The notes under the pieces are model-generated. The model worked only from the letters and a program-made list of their open reading frames with translations. It was not told the origin of the DNA and made no database searches. Positions 8,432 through 16,550 of a stretch of 64,000 nt of DNA are shown here, piece after piece. Position numbers and translations under genes: made by a program. Source of the DNA: Rhodococcus koreensis (lineage in GTDB: Bacteria; Actinomycetota; Actinomycetes; Mycobacteriales; Mycobacteriaceae); the NCBI RefSeq assembly GCF_900105905.1, contig NZ_FNSV01000005.1, positions 5,332,001 through 5,396,000 of the forward strand, read 5' to 3'. Position 1 is the stretch's first letter; every line of letters starts with the position of its first letter.

Positions 8432-9157
8432 TCAGCCGGCCAAGTCGTCGGCTTCGTTGCGAATGACTGCGATGGTCCCCACGATGTGTCGTTCCATGGC
8501 TTTGCGGGCGGCCGCCTCGTCCTGATCCCGAATCGCCTCGATGATCGCGCGATGATCGTCCTGACGCTCGGGCAACGCGCTCGACAGCGGGTTCGTGGCC
8601 CCGGTGGTGTTGATCAGGAAGTCGGACATGTCCCACATCCGCTGGCTGGTTTCGGCCATGATCCGCGAATGCGCCATCGTGTGGATGGCGGCGTGGAATT
8701 CGCGATTGTGGATGCGGTAACCGTGAGCGCGCACGTCGGGGTCGTGGGAGGTGAGCAGTGCATCGATCCGGGATGAGATCAGGTCCAGCTCGATGAGCTG
8801 CGCGTCGGTCCGGCGGGCGGCGGCGACCGCCGCGATCGTTCCCTCGAAGCCCCCGAACAGGGTGAAGAAGTCCTCGACCTCACGCTGGGAGTAGGAGACG
8901 ACCTCGCACCCGCTCTGGGGGAAGATGTAGACGAGCTTGTCGCTGGAGAGTCGGCGTAGCGCGTCCATGATGGGCTGCTTGCTGACCCCGAACTCCTGAC
9001 GGATCGACTCGACGACGATCTTCTCCCCCGCCGCGTAGCGTCCTTCGAGCAGTCTGGTTTTGAGGATGTCGTACATGGTGGCCGAGAGCCGCGCGCCCGA
9101 GGTCCGGACATTCGCGATAAGGGCCGCAGCCCCCGGATCGGTGCTGGTGGTGCTCAT
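8432..9157 (-). CDS. GntR-family transcriptional regulator (FCD/FadR-type)
   Basis: A 241-residue regulator. The winged helix-turn-helix covers residues 25-90 (LLEGRYAAGEKIVVESIRQE, then VSKQPIMDALRRLSSD, the recognition helix), and the remainder is an all-helical FCD effector domain with metal/ligand-type residues (HNREFHAAIHTMAHS, then RQDDHRAIIEAI). It lies between the aromatic operon (same strand) and a divergent two-gene unit. Shared motifs in both flanking intergenic regions suggest that it controls both; activation or repression cannot be told. FCD regulators usually bind a small carboxylate, which fits an aromatic acid or its metabolite. Confidence 0.88.
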   Translation of the reverse strand: MSTTSTDPGAAALIANVRTSGARLSATMYDILKTRLLEGRYAAGEKIVVESIRQEFGVSKQPIMDALRRLSSDKLVYIFPQSGCEVVSYSQREVEDFFTLFGGFEGTIAAVAAARRTDAQLIELDLISSRIDALLTSHDPDVRAHGYRIHNREFHAAIHTMAHSRIMAETSQRMWDMSDFLINTTGATNPLSSALPERQDDHRAIIEAIRDQDEAAARKAMERHIVGTIAVIRNEADDLAG

Positions 9158-9484
9158 ACGTTCACGCTTTCGTCGGGCGCGTTGATCATGGAATCCCCTC
9201 GTCTGCGGCGCTCGCTACAATAACTTGCATTCTAGTACTTGTGGTCCGCATCACTGTGGGCTACTGTTGTCTGGAACGCTAGAATTCCAATTCTGGTGCG
9301 TGGCGTAATCGACCGGCGCAACGGTTGGGCGGCAGCCAACTGGGACCACAAGCGTGCGGTTCAATGCCATTCCGCTTCAACGGAATTGCTCACCGTTCAA
9401 CACATCATCGCAGGCCGCGACATCAACAACATCGGCTACTGCGTCCTCGCCGTGCCCGGCCACCTCACAGTCAGGAGCTTCTTC
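9158..9484. other. Divergent promoter region between GntR and the isochorismatase-like gene
   Basis: This 327-base stretch has no supported gene. It contains two operator candidates (9226-9235 and 9271-9296) and, close to the plus-strand gene, the ribosome site AGGAG eight bases before its ATG. Open frames through it lack ribosome sites and family similarity. Confidence 0.55.
9226..9296. promoter_or_regulatory. Operator candidates in the GntR/isochorismatase-like intergenic region
   Basis: CTGGAACGCTAGA (9271-9283) repeats the motif at 8241-8253 with one mismatch and runs into AATTCCAATTCTGG, giving a partial inverted repeat. A third related site, TGCATTCTAG (9226-9235), reads CTAGAATGCA on the other strand and matches CTGGAATGCT at 8 of 10 positions. 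Two sites between divergent genes would allow autoregulation plus control of the plus-strand pair. Confidence 0.45.
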
Positions 9485-10102
9485 ATGGAACTCGATCCCC
9501 GAACCACCGCCGCCATGGCCGTTCACTGCCAGGGCGATGTCATCGGCCCCACTGGCGCCTTCGTGGACTTTTTCTATCAGCAGGTGACCGAACGCCGCGT
9601 CATCGATCAGGTCTCCGCTGTCCTCGGCGCGGTACGCGAGGCCGGTGGCACTGTCGTCTACACCCGGGTCGCGTGGAAGCCGGACTTCTCCGACCTCGAC
9701 GTCAACTCACCGCTGCTGGGTATCGTTGCCCAATCCGGCTGCCTCAAAGAGGGCAGCGAACTGGCCGAGATCGTCGAACCGTTGAAGCCGCACGGAGACG
9801 ACACCGTGCTCACTCACCAACGGATCGGAGCCTTCGCCGGAACCGACCTCGACACCATCCTCCGCGACAAGGGCATCACCACGCTCCTGTTCGCCGGTGT
9901 CGCCACCAACGCCTCCGTCGAGGGAACTGCCCGCGTTGCAAGTGATCTCGGATACCGAGTCGTAATCGTCGAGGACGCGTGCTCGGCGGCCACTCCCGAG
10001 GCGCACGAAGCGAGCATCAATTCACTCGGACTGCTGGCCGAGATCGCGACCGCCGACGCCATCCGGACCGCCCTGACCGCATCGGTCGGCACCACCGCCT
10101 GA
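9485..10102 (+). CDS. Isochorismatase-fold protein lacking the usual catalytic triad
   Basis: A 205-residue protein with the cysteine-hydrolase (isochorismatase/nicotinamidase) fold: GGTVVYTRVAW, FAGTDLDTILRDKGI and FAGVATNASVEGTARVASDLGYRVVIVEDA align well. The three catalytic positions of the family are all changed: the Asp of the usual DxQ motif is His14 (AVHCQGD), the Lys of VxxKxR is His111 (VLTHQRIGAF), and the Cys of ATNxCV is Ser144 (ATNASVEG). It may be a non-catalytic or altered-function member. ATG 9485 has AGGAG eight bases upstream. It is followed after 99 bases by a dehydrogenase on the same strand and is divergent from the GntR regulator, suggesting a link to the aromatic pathway. 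Confidence 0.8.
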   Translation: MELDPRTTAAMAVHCQGDVIGPTGAFVDFFYQQVTERRVIDQVSAVLGAVREAGGTVVYTRVAWKPDFSDLDVNSPLLGIVAQSGCLKEGSELAEIVEPLKPHGDDTVLTHQRIGAFAGTDLDTILRDKGITTLLFAGVATNASVEGTARVASDLGYRVVIVEDACSAATPEAHEASINSLGLLAEIATADAIRTALTASVGTTA

Positions 10103-10201
10103 TCCCACCCGAACCGAACCCCTTTGCCCGCACCACTACTCCGTGTTCTCTCCACCGCGCAACCCAGCCAGAAGAACAACCCCACTGAGGAGTTTCCTTT
10201 C

Positions 10202-11311
10202 ATGAAGTCGACCATGCGCGTCGCCCGCCTCCACGAGATCAACCAGCCGATGAAGATCGAGGAACTCCCGACCCCCGAACCGCGGGCGACCGACGTGCTG
10301 ATTCAGGTCAAGGCCTGCAACGTCGTACCGAACCTGAGCAACGTGCTCGCCACCTACAGCGAATGGTTCCCGTACCTGCCGCTACCGAAGCTTCCCGCAA
10401 TCTTCGGCCTCGACTCCGCCGGTGTCGTCGCGGCAGTCGGCAGTCACGTCACCGACGTCGCCGTCGGCGACCGCGTCTACGTCAATCCCGGCATCGGCTG
10501 CGGGGGCTGTCGCGCCTGCAGGCAGGGCCACGACCAGAACTGCGACAAATACACCTTCATGGGCTACTTCTCCTTCGGGTCCGACGGCCAGACGATCTTC
10601 GACGCGTACCCCTATGGCGGACTCGGCGAGTATCTGACTGCGCCGCAACGCAACCTGGTGAAACTGCCCGACTCCGTCACCTTCGAGGAAGGCGCCCGAT
10701 TCGGATACCTCGGTACCGGATACTCGGCTCTCCGAAAGGCCGGAGCCGGACCGGGCTCGACAGTCCTGATCGACGGCATCTCCGGGACCCTGGGATTGGG
10801 CACCTGCCTGAGCGCCCTCGCGCTCGGTACGAGCCGAATCTTCGGTACCGGTCGCAATGCCGATCTCCTTGCGGACGTCCGTGCGATCGCCCCAGACCGC
10901 ATACACGTGCTGCCCGCCGGCGAGGGGGATCTGCGCAGCTGGGTGCGTGAGCACAACAATGGTGACGGCGTTGACATCGTCATCGACTCACTCGGTCCCG
11001 GAGCACCGGCCGAATCATTCCTGGACGCGATCACCGCCCTGCGCCGCGGCGGGGTGGCGGTCGACATCGGTGGAATGATGGAACGCCCACCGCTGGATAT
11101 GTTCTCGCTGATGTGCCAGCAGATCAGTGTCCTCGGAAGCCTGTGGTTCTCCACCGCCGAAGCCCAGGACATGGCCGACCTCGCCGGCGCCGGTATCCTC
11201 GACCTGTCGGTATTCGAACATCACAGCTTCCCGCTCGACAAGATCAACGAAGCACTCGCAGACCTCCCAGCCAGGCACGGGGGCTTCACCAACTTCATCA
11301 GCGTTCCCTGA
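10202..11311 (+). CDS. Medium-chain (zinc-type) alcohol dehydrogenase family protein, catalytic-zinc ligands missing
   Basis: A 369-residue MDR-family oxidoreductase. The structural zinc lobe is intact (Cys100, Cys103, Cys106, Cys114 in GIGCGGCRACRQGHDQNC). The catalytic zinc site is not: the first Cys motif reads KACNVVPNLSN with no C-x-x-D/H, and the usual GHE is GLD at 69-71. The cofactor-binding region (LIDGISGTLGLGTCLSALALG) is recognisable but lacks a textbook GxGxxG. It may act as a zinc-independent reductase/dehydrogenase or on an unusual substrate. ATG 10202 has GAGGAG upstream. It probably forms an operon with the preceding isochorismatase-like gene. Confidence 0.8.
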   Translation: MKSTMRVARLHEINQPMKIEELPTPEPRATDVLIQVKACNVVPNLSNVLATYSEWFPYLPLPKLPAIFGLDSAGVVAAVGSHVTDVAVGDRVYVNPGIGCGGCRACRQGHDQNCDKYTFMGYFSFGSDGQTIFDAYPYGGLGEYLTAPQRNLVKLPDSVTFEEGARFGYLGTGYSALRKAGAGPGSTVLIDGISGTLGLGTCLSALALGTSRIFGTGRNADLLADVRAIAPDRIHVLPAGEGDLRSWVREHNNGDGVDIVIDSLGPGAPAESFLDAITALRRGGVAVDIGGMMERPPLDMFSLMCQQISVLGSLWFSTAEAQDMADLAGAGILDLSVFEHHSFPLDKINEALADLPARHGGFTNFISVP

Positions 11312-11322
11312 CCCGCCGGCGT

Positions 11323-11664
11323 TCAGTCGCGGGCGCTGATGCGATCGACGGCCGTTCCACGTTCCGCCCACACCAGCCATTTGTCGTTCACTGCACTCGT
11401 CAGGTCGATGTCGTGAAAGCGGGCGAGCAGCAAGGTCTGGCAGAACACGTCGGCGACTTCGTGCCGGAAAGCCTCGTCCAGTTCTTCCGGTGATCGTCCT
11501 TTCTCCCGTGCCTGGCCTGTCATCATCAGAAAAGCCTGGGTCAGCTCGCCGACCTCTTCCTGCAACTTCAGAAGGAACCACGTTGCATCACGCTCGATGT
11601 CGAACCTCGCGGCATATACCTGTGAGACGTGCTCGACGTCGTCGGAGAGTTGGGTCAGATCCAC
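11323..11664 (-). CDS. MazG-like nucleotide pyrophosphohydrolase
   Basis: A 113-residue all-helical protein with the MazG-type metal motif: LQEEVGELTQAF (EExxE) at about 34-45 and, 30 residues on, HEVADVFCQTLL (ExxD). Such proteins hydrolyse (d)NTPs to monophosphates plus pyrophosphate, often for housecleaning. The length fits the short single-domain branch. It is convergent with the dehydrogenase (11-base gap) and 90 bases downstream of the DUF899 gene on the same strand. The natural substrate cannot be told. Confidence 0.75.
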   Translation of the reverse strand: MDLTQLSDDVEHVSQVYAARFDIERDATWFLLKLQEEVGELTQAFLMMTGQAREKGRSPEELDEAFRHEVADVFCQTLLLARFHDIDLTSAVNDKWLVWAERGTAVDRISARD

Positions 11665-11754
11665 GTTCTCAGTGGATCAAGTGTTCGAGTTCGCGTCGAG
11701 AGTTCCGCTTGCCGTGATCGATACCGTCGCTCGGACTGCTCGGTCCAGCGCGCG

Positions 11755-12534
11755 TCAGTGGTGGCCGTTCCGGCCGAGGGTCTCGACGGGGGTCGCGCCG
11801 GGGCGGGTCCACTGCGGCACGGGACGGCTGGTCGGGCCCCAGGTGGCGTTCCCGTCCGCGTCCGAACGCCAGGACCAGCACGCGTTCCTGCCCTCGGGCC
11901 AGCCCTCGGGGTTGTCTTCCCACGCCTCGCCGCGGCCGTAGGGCGTCATGTCGAGCAGGCCGAGGGAGCTGTTGATCCGCTCGTTGCCGCGGCCCGTCGT
12001 GGAGTAGGTGAGGAACACGCGGTCGCCGTCCCGCAGGTAGGACGTGAGGGAACCCATGCTGTCGCCGACCGGCGCGTCCAGGTCGCGCACCGAATACCAC
12101 GGTTCGGTGTAGCCCATGAACTCGACGTAGGGGGCCACCTCGTCCCACCGGCCCGTGGTCAGGACGGCGTACGAGACGCCGCGGGCGTTGAGGTACGCGG
12201 CGTCTTTCACGTGCCACGCCGTGGTGGTGCAGCCTTCGCACTGCCCCTGGTGGGGCGCGCCGTCGTGCCACATGTGCTTGTAGACGACGAGTTCGTCGCG
12301 GCCCTGGAACAGGTCCAGGAACGGTACCGGGCCGCCCGGTCCGACGACCTCGACGGTCCCGTCGAACTCCACCATCGGCAGCCGGCGCCGGGCCGCGGCG
12401 AGGGCGTCGCCCTCACGGGTGTAGGCCTTCTCGCGGACCATGAGTTCGTCGCGGGCGGCCTGCCAGGTGGCTCGGTCGACGACGGGCGGACGTCCGGGCA
12501 GCGCGGCGGTCGGGTCGTTCGGCGTGGTCGTCAT
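11755..12534 (-). CDS. DUF899 family thioredoxin-fold protein
   Basis: A 259-residue member of the DUF899 family, with N-terminal helices (TWQAARDELMVREKAYTREGD), RRLPMVEFD, and a thioredoxin-like core with LDLFQGRDELVVYKHMW and a CxxC pair at Cys99/Cys102 (QCEGC). The C-terminal half keeps the family's FMGYTEPWYSV and TYSTTGRG motifs. The biochemical role of the family is not established; a thiol-based role is a guess from the fold and CxxC. A paralogue of the same length lies at 15.8 kb, and helR with its RAE lies between them. The RAE is 296 bases from this start, so shared control is possible but unproven. Confidence 0.8.
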   Translation of the reverse strand: MTTTPNDPTAALPGRPPVVDRATWQAARDELMVREKAYTREGDALAAARRRLPMVEFDGTVEVVGPGGPVPFLDLFQGRDELVVYKHMWHDGAPHQGQCEGCTTTAWHVKDAAYLNARGVSYAVLTTGRWDEVAPYVEFMGYTEPWYSVRDLDAPVGDSMGSLTSYLRDGDRVFLTYSTTGRGNERINSSLGLLDMTPYGRGEAWEDNPEGWPEGRNACWSWRSDADGNATWGPTSRPVPQWTRPGATPVETLGRNGHH

Positions 12535-12960
12535 GGTGTCCTCCGTGGTGTCTCGTGCCGGGCAGCGTCGTGCGGCGTCCCAAGGCGGTCACCAGTACGG
12601 ACTCGCGATCCGGCCGAAACTCATCGCGACGCTGACGAACATCGTCAAATGTACTGACGGTCCACCTGATTCGACTTCCGAACGCGAGTATGCGCGTCTC
12701 GAATATTCGGGCGGACCTTGCCCGCGTCGAATCGACGGGGGTTTACTGCGCAAAGGGGTTTGACGGTCCGAATCGGACGAGGGGAGGAATGAGTGCAACT
12801 CTCTTCCACTTTCAATATATAGCGCACCCCGGGGCTTGCGGCAAGGCCCGGGTGGTGTCGCAGAATTACCGGCCTGACCCGGAACCTGCCGAAATGGGAG
12901 TCGTGAGTGCGCGCCGAAAATCTGAATCCACAACACCCACGACAGATCGGAGTTGTTGAC
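12535..12960. other. Divergent promoter region between DUF899 gene and helR
   Basis: A 426-base region. Besides the RAE at 12831-12849 it contains CAATATATAGCG just upstream of the RAE (possible -10 element) and the inverted repeat GTCCG-AAT-CGGAC at about 12766-12778. A 57-codon frame starting at 12789 is judged unlikely to be translated. No other gene is supported. Confidence 0.5.
12831..12849. promoter_or_regulatory. Rifamycin-associated element (RAE)
   Basis: GGGGCTTGCGGCAAGGCCC is an imperfect 19-bp inverted repeat matching, as I recall it, the RAE found upstream of rifamycin-inactivating genes and helR in actinomycetes. It lies 111 bases before the helR start. RAE-bearing promoters are induced by rifamycins, so helR here is predicted to be rifampicin-inducible. 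Confidence 0.8.
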
Positions 12961-15123
12961 GTGAGACCCCTTACTGCCGGCGCTTTCGACCTTCCCGACC
13001 ACCTCGCACCCAAGGCCGACCCGGCGCTGATCGCCGGCGACGAGCGGCACTTCGCGGCGATCGAGGAGAGCCTCGAGCAGTCCATCGCCGATCTGTCCCG
13101 CCGCATCGATTCCGAGCGCAAGGCGCCCCGGCGCCTCGGTCAGGAGGCGATGGAGCGGGACATGATGGTTCACGACCTGAGCGCTCAGCTGCGCGCCCTG
13201 CGCCGATTCGGCCTGGACCTGTGCCTCGGGCACATCGTCGGTGCCGACGACTCCGAGCCCGTGTACATCGGACGCCTCGGCCTCATGGACAGCGCGGGCA
13301 ATCAGCTGCTGGTCGACTGGCGGTCCCCCGCGGCCGAGCCGTTTTTCGGCGCGACCCACGCCAACCCGATGGGCCTGGCCAGCCGACGCAGATACCGCTG
13401 GACCCGCGGCCGGATCAGCGACTACTGGGACGAGGTCTTCACCCCGGACGGGTTCGACGGGAACGCCGCGCTCGACGACCAGTCCGCGTTCATCGCCAGC
13501 CTGGGCAGCAACCGGTCGGCCCGGATGCGTGACGTGCTGGGCACCATCGCGGCCGATCAGGACGCCATCATCCGCGCGGGATCCGGCGGCGCCCTCGTCG
13601 TCGACGGCGGTCCGGGTACGGGCAAGACCGTCGTCGCGCTGCACCGCGCCGCGTACCTGCTGTACTCCGATCCCCGGCTCCGTCACGGCGTGCTGTTCGT
13701 CGGCCCGCACGAGCCCTACCTGGCGTATGTCGCCGACGTGCTGCCCAGTCTCGGAGAGGAGGGCGTGCAGCTCTGCACGCTGCGGGACCTCGTCACCGAG
13801 GGTGCCACCGCCCGGGTCGAGCAGGATCCGGAGGTGGCGCGGCTGAAGTCGTCGGCAGATCTGGTGAAGGCGATCGACGCGGCCGTGAAGTTCTACGAGG
13901 AGCCGCCTGCCAAGGGCATGACGGTCGCGACCGACTGGTCCGACATCTGGCTGAGCGCCGAAGACTGGGCCGAGGCGTTCGAAGCGCCGGAGCCCGGTAC
14001 CCCGCACAACGAAGCGCGCGAACAGATCTGGGAGCTGCTGCTCACGATCCTGGTGGACAAGTACGACGGCGACGCTCCCGCGGCCCAGATTCGGAAGTCG
14101 TTGCTGCAGAACGACGAACTGCGCGCAACCCTCGACAACGCGTGGACGATGATCGAGGCCGCCGATCTCGTCGGCGACCTGTGGTCGGTGCCCGCCTACC
14201 TGCGCAAGTGCGCGCCCTGGCTCAGCCCCGGCGAGGTTCGGGCACTGCAGCGCGCGGACGCCCAGAATTGGGCGGTGTCCGATCTGCCGCTCCTCGACGC
14301 GGCACGGCAGCGGCTCGGGGACCCGGAGGCGTCGCTCCGGCAGCGCCGGTACAACGCCACCGTCGCCGCCGAACGCGCCCGGATGAGCACCGTCGTCGAC
14401 GATCTGATCGCGGCCGATGACTCCGAGTTGCTCGTGATGTCGATGCTGCGCGGCCAGGACCTGCAGCAGTCCCTGGTCGACGAGACCGCTCTGCCGAGTG
14501 CCGACCCCGATCTGCTGGCGGGACCGTTCGCGCACGTCGTGGTGGACGAGGCCCAGGAACTCACGGACGCGGAGTGGCAGATGTTGCTGCTGCGCTGCCC
14601 GTCCCGCAGCTTCACCATCGTCGGCGACCGGGCCCAGGCCCGGCACGGGTTCACCGAGTCGTGGCGGGAACGTCTCGAGCGGATCGGGGTGGACCGGATC
14701 GACCTGGCCGCGCTGAGCATCAACTACCGGACACCGGAAGAGGTGATGGCGGAAGCCGAACCGGTGATCCGGGCCGCGCTCCCGGACGCCAATGTGCCGA
14801 CCTCCATCCGCAGCAGCGGCATTCCTGTCGTCCACGGCCCGGTTTCGGATCTGCGCTCGATCCTGGACACCTGGCTGGCGTCGAACTCTGACGGGATCGC
14901 CTGCGTCATAGGCGATCCGACGTTCCAGGCAACCTCGCGCATCCGGTCGCTGTCGCCGCAGCTGTCGAAGGGGCTCGAGTTCGACCTCGTCGTTCTCGTC
15001 GACCCGGAGTCGTTCGGCGAGGGCATCGAGGGTGCCGTCGACCGCTACGTCGCCATGACCCGGGCCACCCAGCGACTCGTCATCCTCACGAGCTCCTGGC
15101 GTCGCCGCGGTGGTTTCGTTTAG
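12961..15123 (+). CDS. helR: HelR, HelD-family RNA polymerase-recycling ATPase (rifampicin tolerance)
   Basis: A 720-residue superfamily I ATPase of the HelD type. It has an N-terminal coiled-coil region (about 25-85), a split nucleotide-binding domain with Walker A GGPGTGKT at 216-223, Walker B VVVDEAQEL near 526, and C-terminal motifs INYRTPEEV, LSKGLEFDLVV and YVAMTRATQRLVIL. HelR proteins bind RNA polymerase and displace rifampicin-stalled enzyme from DNA, giving resistance. The RAE upstream strongly supports HelR rather than generic HelD. GTG at 12961 is chosen as start: GGAG sits eight bases upstream and the family N-terminus (AFDLPDHLAPKADPALIA) follows directly. The frame is open to an ATG at 12907, which is less likely. 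Confidence 0.9.
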   Translation: MRPLTAGAFDLPDHLAPKADPALIAGDERHFAAIEESLEQSIADLSRRIDSERKAPRRLGQEAMERDMMVHDLSAQLRALRRFGLDLCLGHIVGADDSEPVYIGRLGLMDSAGNQLLVDWRSPAAEPFFGATHANPMGLASRRRYRWTRGRISDYWDEVFTPDGFDGNAALDDQSAFIASLGSNRSARMRDVLGTIAADQDAIIRAGSGGALVVDGGPGTGKTVVALHRAAYLLYSDPRLRHGVLFVGPHEPYLAYVADVLPSLGEEGVQLCTLRDLVTEGATARVEQDPEVARLKSSADLVKAIDAAVKFYEEPPAKGMTVATDWSDIWLSAEDWAEAFEAPEPGTPHNEAREQIWELLLTILVDKYDGDAPAAQIRKSLLQNDELRATLDNAWTMIEAADLVGDLWSVPAYLRKCAPWLSPGEVRALQRADAQNWAVSDLPLLDAARQRLGDPEASLRQRRYNATVAAERARMSTVVDDLIAADDSELLVMSMLRGQDLQQSLVDETALPSADPDLLAGPFAHVVVDEAQELTDAEWQMLLLRCPSRSFTIVGDRAQARHGFTESWRERLERIGVDRIDLAALSINYRTPEEVMAEAEPVIRAALPDANVPTSIRSSGIPVVHGPVSDLRSILDTWLASNSDGIACVIGDPTFQATSRIRSLSPQLSKGLEFDLVVLVDPESFGEGIEGAVDRYVAMTRATQRLVILTSSWRRRGGFV

Positions 15124-15223
15124 AGAAGCGAACCACCAGTGACAATCCCGAGGCCGCCGACAAGGATGAGAACCAACCGGTCGTGTTCGAAGGCGGGCAA
15201 TTCTGGGAAGTGGGAGTGGAGAA

Positions 15224-15640
15224 ATGGCTGACTACAACAGCGTTGTTTCGTTGTCCCGTGAGGAATTCGAGCAGTCGGGGCCGAGCCAGGCGGAACTTGA
15301 CGACGAAACCAAGTCGACGAAATCCGATGCAGTCGACATAGCGAAGATGGAGCGGCTCCTGGACTTGCGGCCGGGCATGCTCGCCGGTGACGAGTACTAC
15401 CTCGAAAGACTGTCCTGTCAAAGTTGCGGACGGCTGCTGACCATGTACGACTTCGTCTTCACCGGCCTGGTGGACGCGAGCCACTCGAAGTCGCTCATCG
15501 TGCATACGTTCGTCGGAAACAAATTGGTGGTGAACGAGCCGCGGCGCATCAGGTGTTCGGCGTGTGGTGAAATCGCTCGGCACAGTCCTTGGTACCGGAT
15601 GCCACAAAGTTACGGGTGTAGACCGGCCCATTTCGAATAG
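15224..15640 (+). CDS. Small protein with two CxxC pairs (zinc-ribbon-like), unknown function
   Basis: A 138-residue protein that I do not recognise. The first 45 residues are acidic and polar (SREEFEQSGPSQAELDDETK), probably disordered or helical. The rest contains CQSCG (about 74) and CSACG (about 113), spaced like the two knuckles of a zinc ribbon, with a beta-rich segment between (LIVHTFVGNKLVVNEPRRI). GTGGAGA lies just before the ATG. It is 100 bases downstream of helR on the same strand and might be cotranscribed. The DNA here is less GC-rich than its neighbours, which could mean recent acquisition. Confidence 0.6.
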   Translation: MADYNSVVSLSREEFEQSGPSQAELDDETKSTKSDAVDIAKMERLLDLRPGMLAGDEYYLERLSCQSCGRLLTMYDFVFTGLVDASHSKSLIVHTFVGNKLVVNEPRRIRCSACGEIARHSPWYRMPQSYGCRPAHFE

Positions 15641-15761
15641 GACCCGCGCGAGTTCGCGTCGACGCGAATTATTCGTGAGGCGAGGTAGCGCGCGCGGTCG
15701 GGGAGCCATCGCAGAGAGTCTCTTGCGAGGATTACAGGTGCCCTTCGAGAGGAGACGAACG

Positions 15762-16541
15762 ATGACAGCGTCCGATCCACAGGTCACCACCCGCGAGCAA
15801 TGGCTCGTCGCGCGGCGCGAGTTACTTGCACAGGAGAAGGAGCTGACCCGCCACCGCGACCGGGTCAACGCCGCCAGGCGTGCGCTACCGATGGTCGAGA
15901 TCACCGAGAATTACGAGTTCGACGGTCCCGGGGGCAGGGCCCGGCTCGTCGACCTGTTCGACGGCCGCGGCCAACTCCTGATCTACCACTTCATGTTCGA
16001 ACCCGACGCCGACGAGGGATGCCCGTCCTGCACGTTCACGATGGACAACGTCGGCGACCTCCACCACCTCTACGCCCGGGACACCTCGTTCGCGGCCGTG
16101 TCCCGCGCACCCCTGCACAAGCTCGAGCAGTACCGGCAGCGCATGGGCTGGACCATCCCCTGGTACTCCTCGCTCGGGAGCAACTTCAACTACGACTTCC
16201 ATGTGACTATCGACGCGTCGGTCGCGCCGGTCGAATACAACTACAAGGACGAGGCGGAACTCGAGCGCATGGACCCGGCGTGGAAGGGCTGGTCGGGCGA
16301 GGAGCACGGCGTCAGTGCCTTCCTCCGCCAGGGTGAGCGCGTCTTCCACACCTACTCCGGCTACGCGCGCTCCACCGACATGCTCGTCGGCACCTATCAC
16401 TGGCTCGACCTCACCGCGCGCGGTCGTCAGGAGGACTGGGAACCGGAACCGCGCCGCGGCGACGACCCGTTCATGAGCTGGCTGCGCCGCCATGACGAAT
16501 ACGAACCGGACGCGATTTCAGGAGAGAAGACCCCCGACTGA
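15762..16541 (+). CDS. DUF899 family thioredoxin-fold protein (second copy)
   Basis: A 259-residue DUF899 protein, same length as the one at 11.8 kb but clearly diverged. It shares REQWLVARRELLAQEKELTR, RRALPMVEI, the FDGRGQLLIYHFMF strand, a CxxC at Cys87/Cys90 (GCPSC), MGWTIPWYSSLGSNFNYDF and the late HTYSGYARSTDML and YHWLDLTARGRQEDW blocks. GAGGAG lies upstream of ATG 15762, which excludes the longer open frame back to 15564. Function of the family is unknown. It is convergent with the following hypothetical gene (9-base gap). Confidence 0.82.
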   Translation: MTASDPQVTTREQWLVARRELLAQEKELTRHRDRVNAARRALPMVEITENYEFDGPGGRARLVDLFDGRGQLLIYHFMFEPDADEGCPSCTFTMDNVGDLHHLYARDTSFAAVSRAPLHKLEQYRQRMGWTIPWYSSLGSNFNYDFHVTIDASVAPVEYNYKDEAELERMDPAWKGWSGEEHGVSAFLRQGERVFHTYSGYARSTDMLVGTYHWLDLTARGRQEDWEPEPRRGDDPFMSWLRRHDEYEPDAISGEKTPD

Positions 16542-16550
16542 CCGCGCGAT

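Noticed and set aside
12789..12959. 57-codon frame spanning the RAE and ending one base before the helR GTG (possible leader peptide)
   Set aside because: Its GGGGAGG is only one base from the ATG, it overlaps the promoter element, and codon use is poor. Transcription may start downstream of it.
12589..14835. Minus-strand open frame of 748 codons opposite helR
   Set aside because: It mirrors a clear HelR gene, is Arg/Gly/Val/His-rich as antisense frames of high-GC genes are, and has no recognisable motif.
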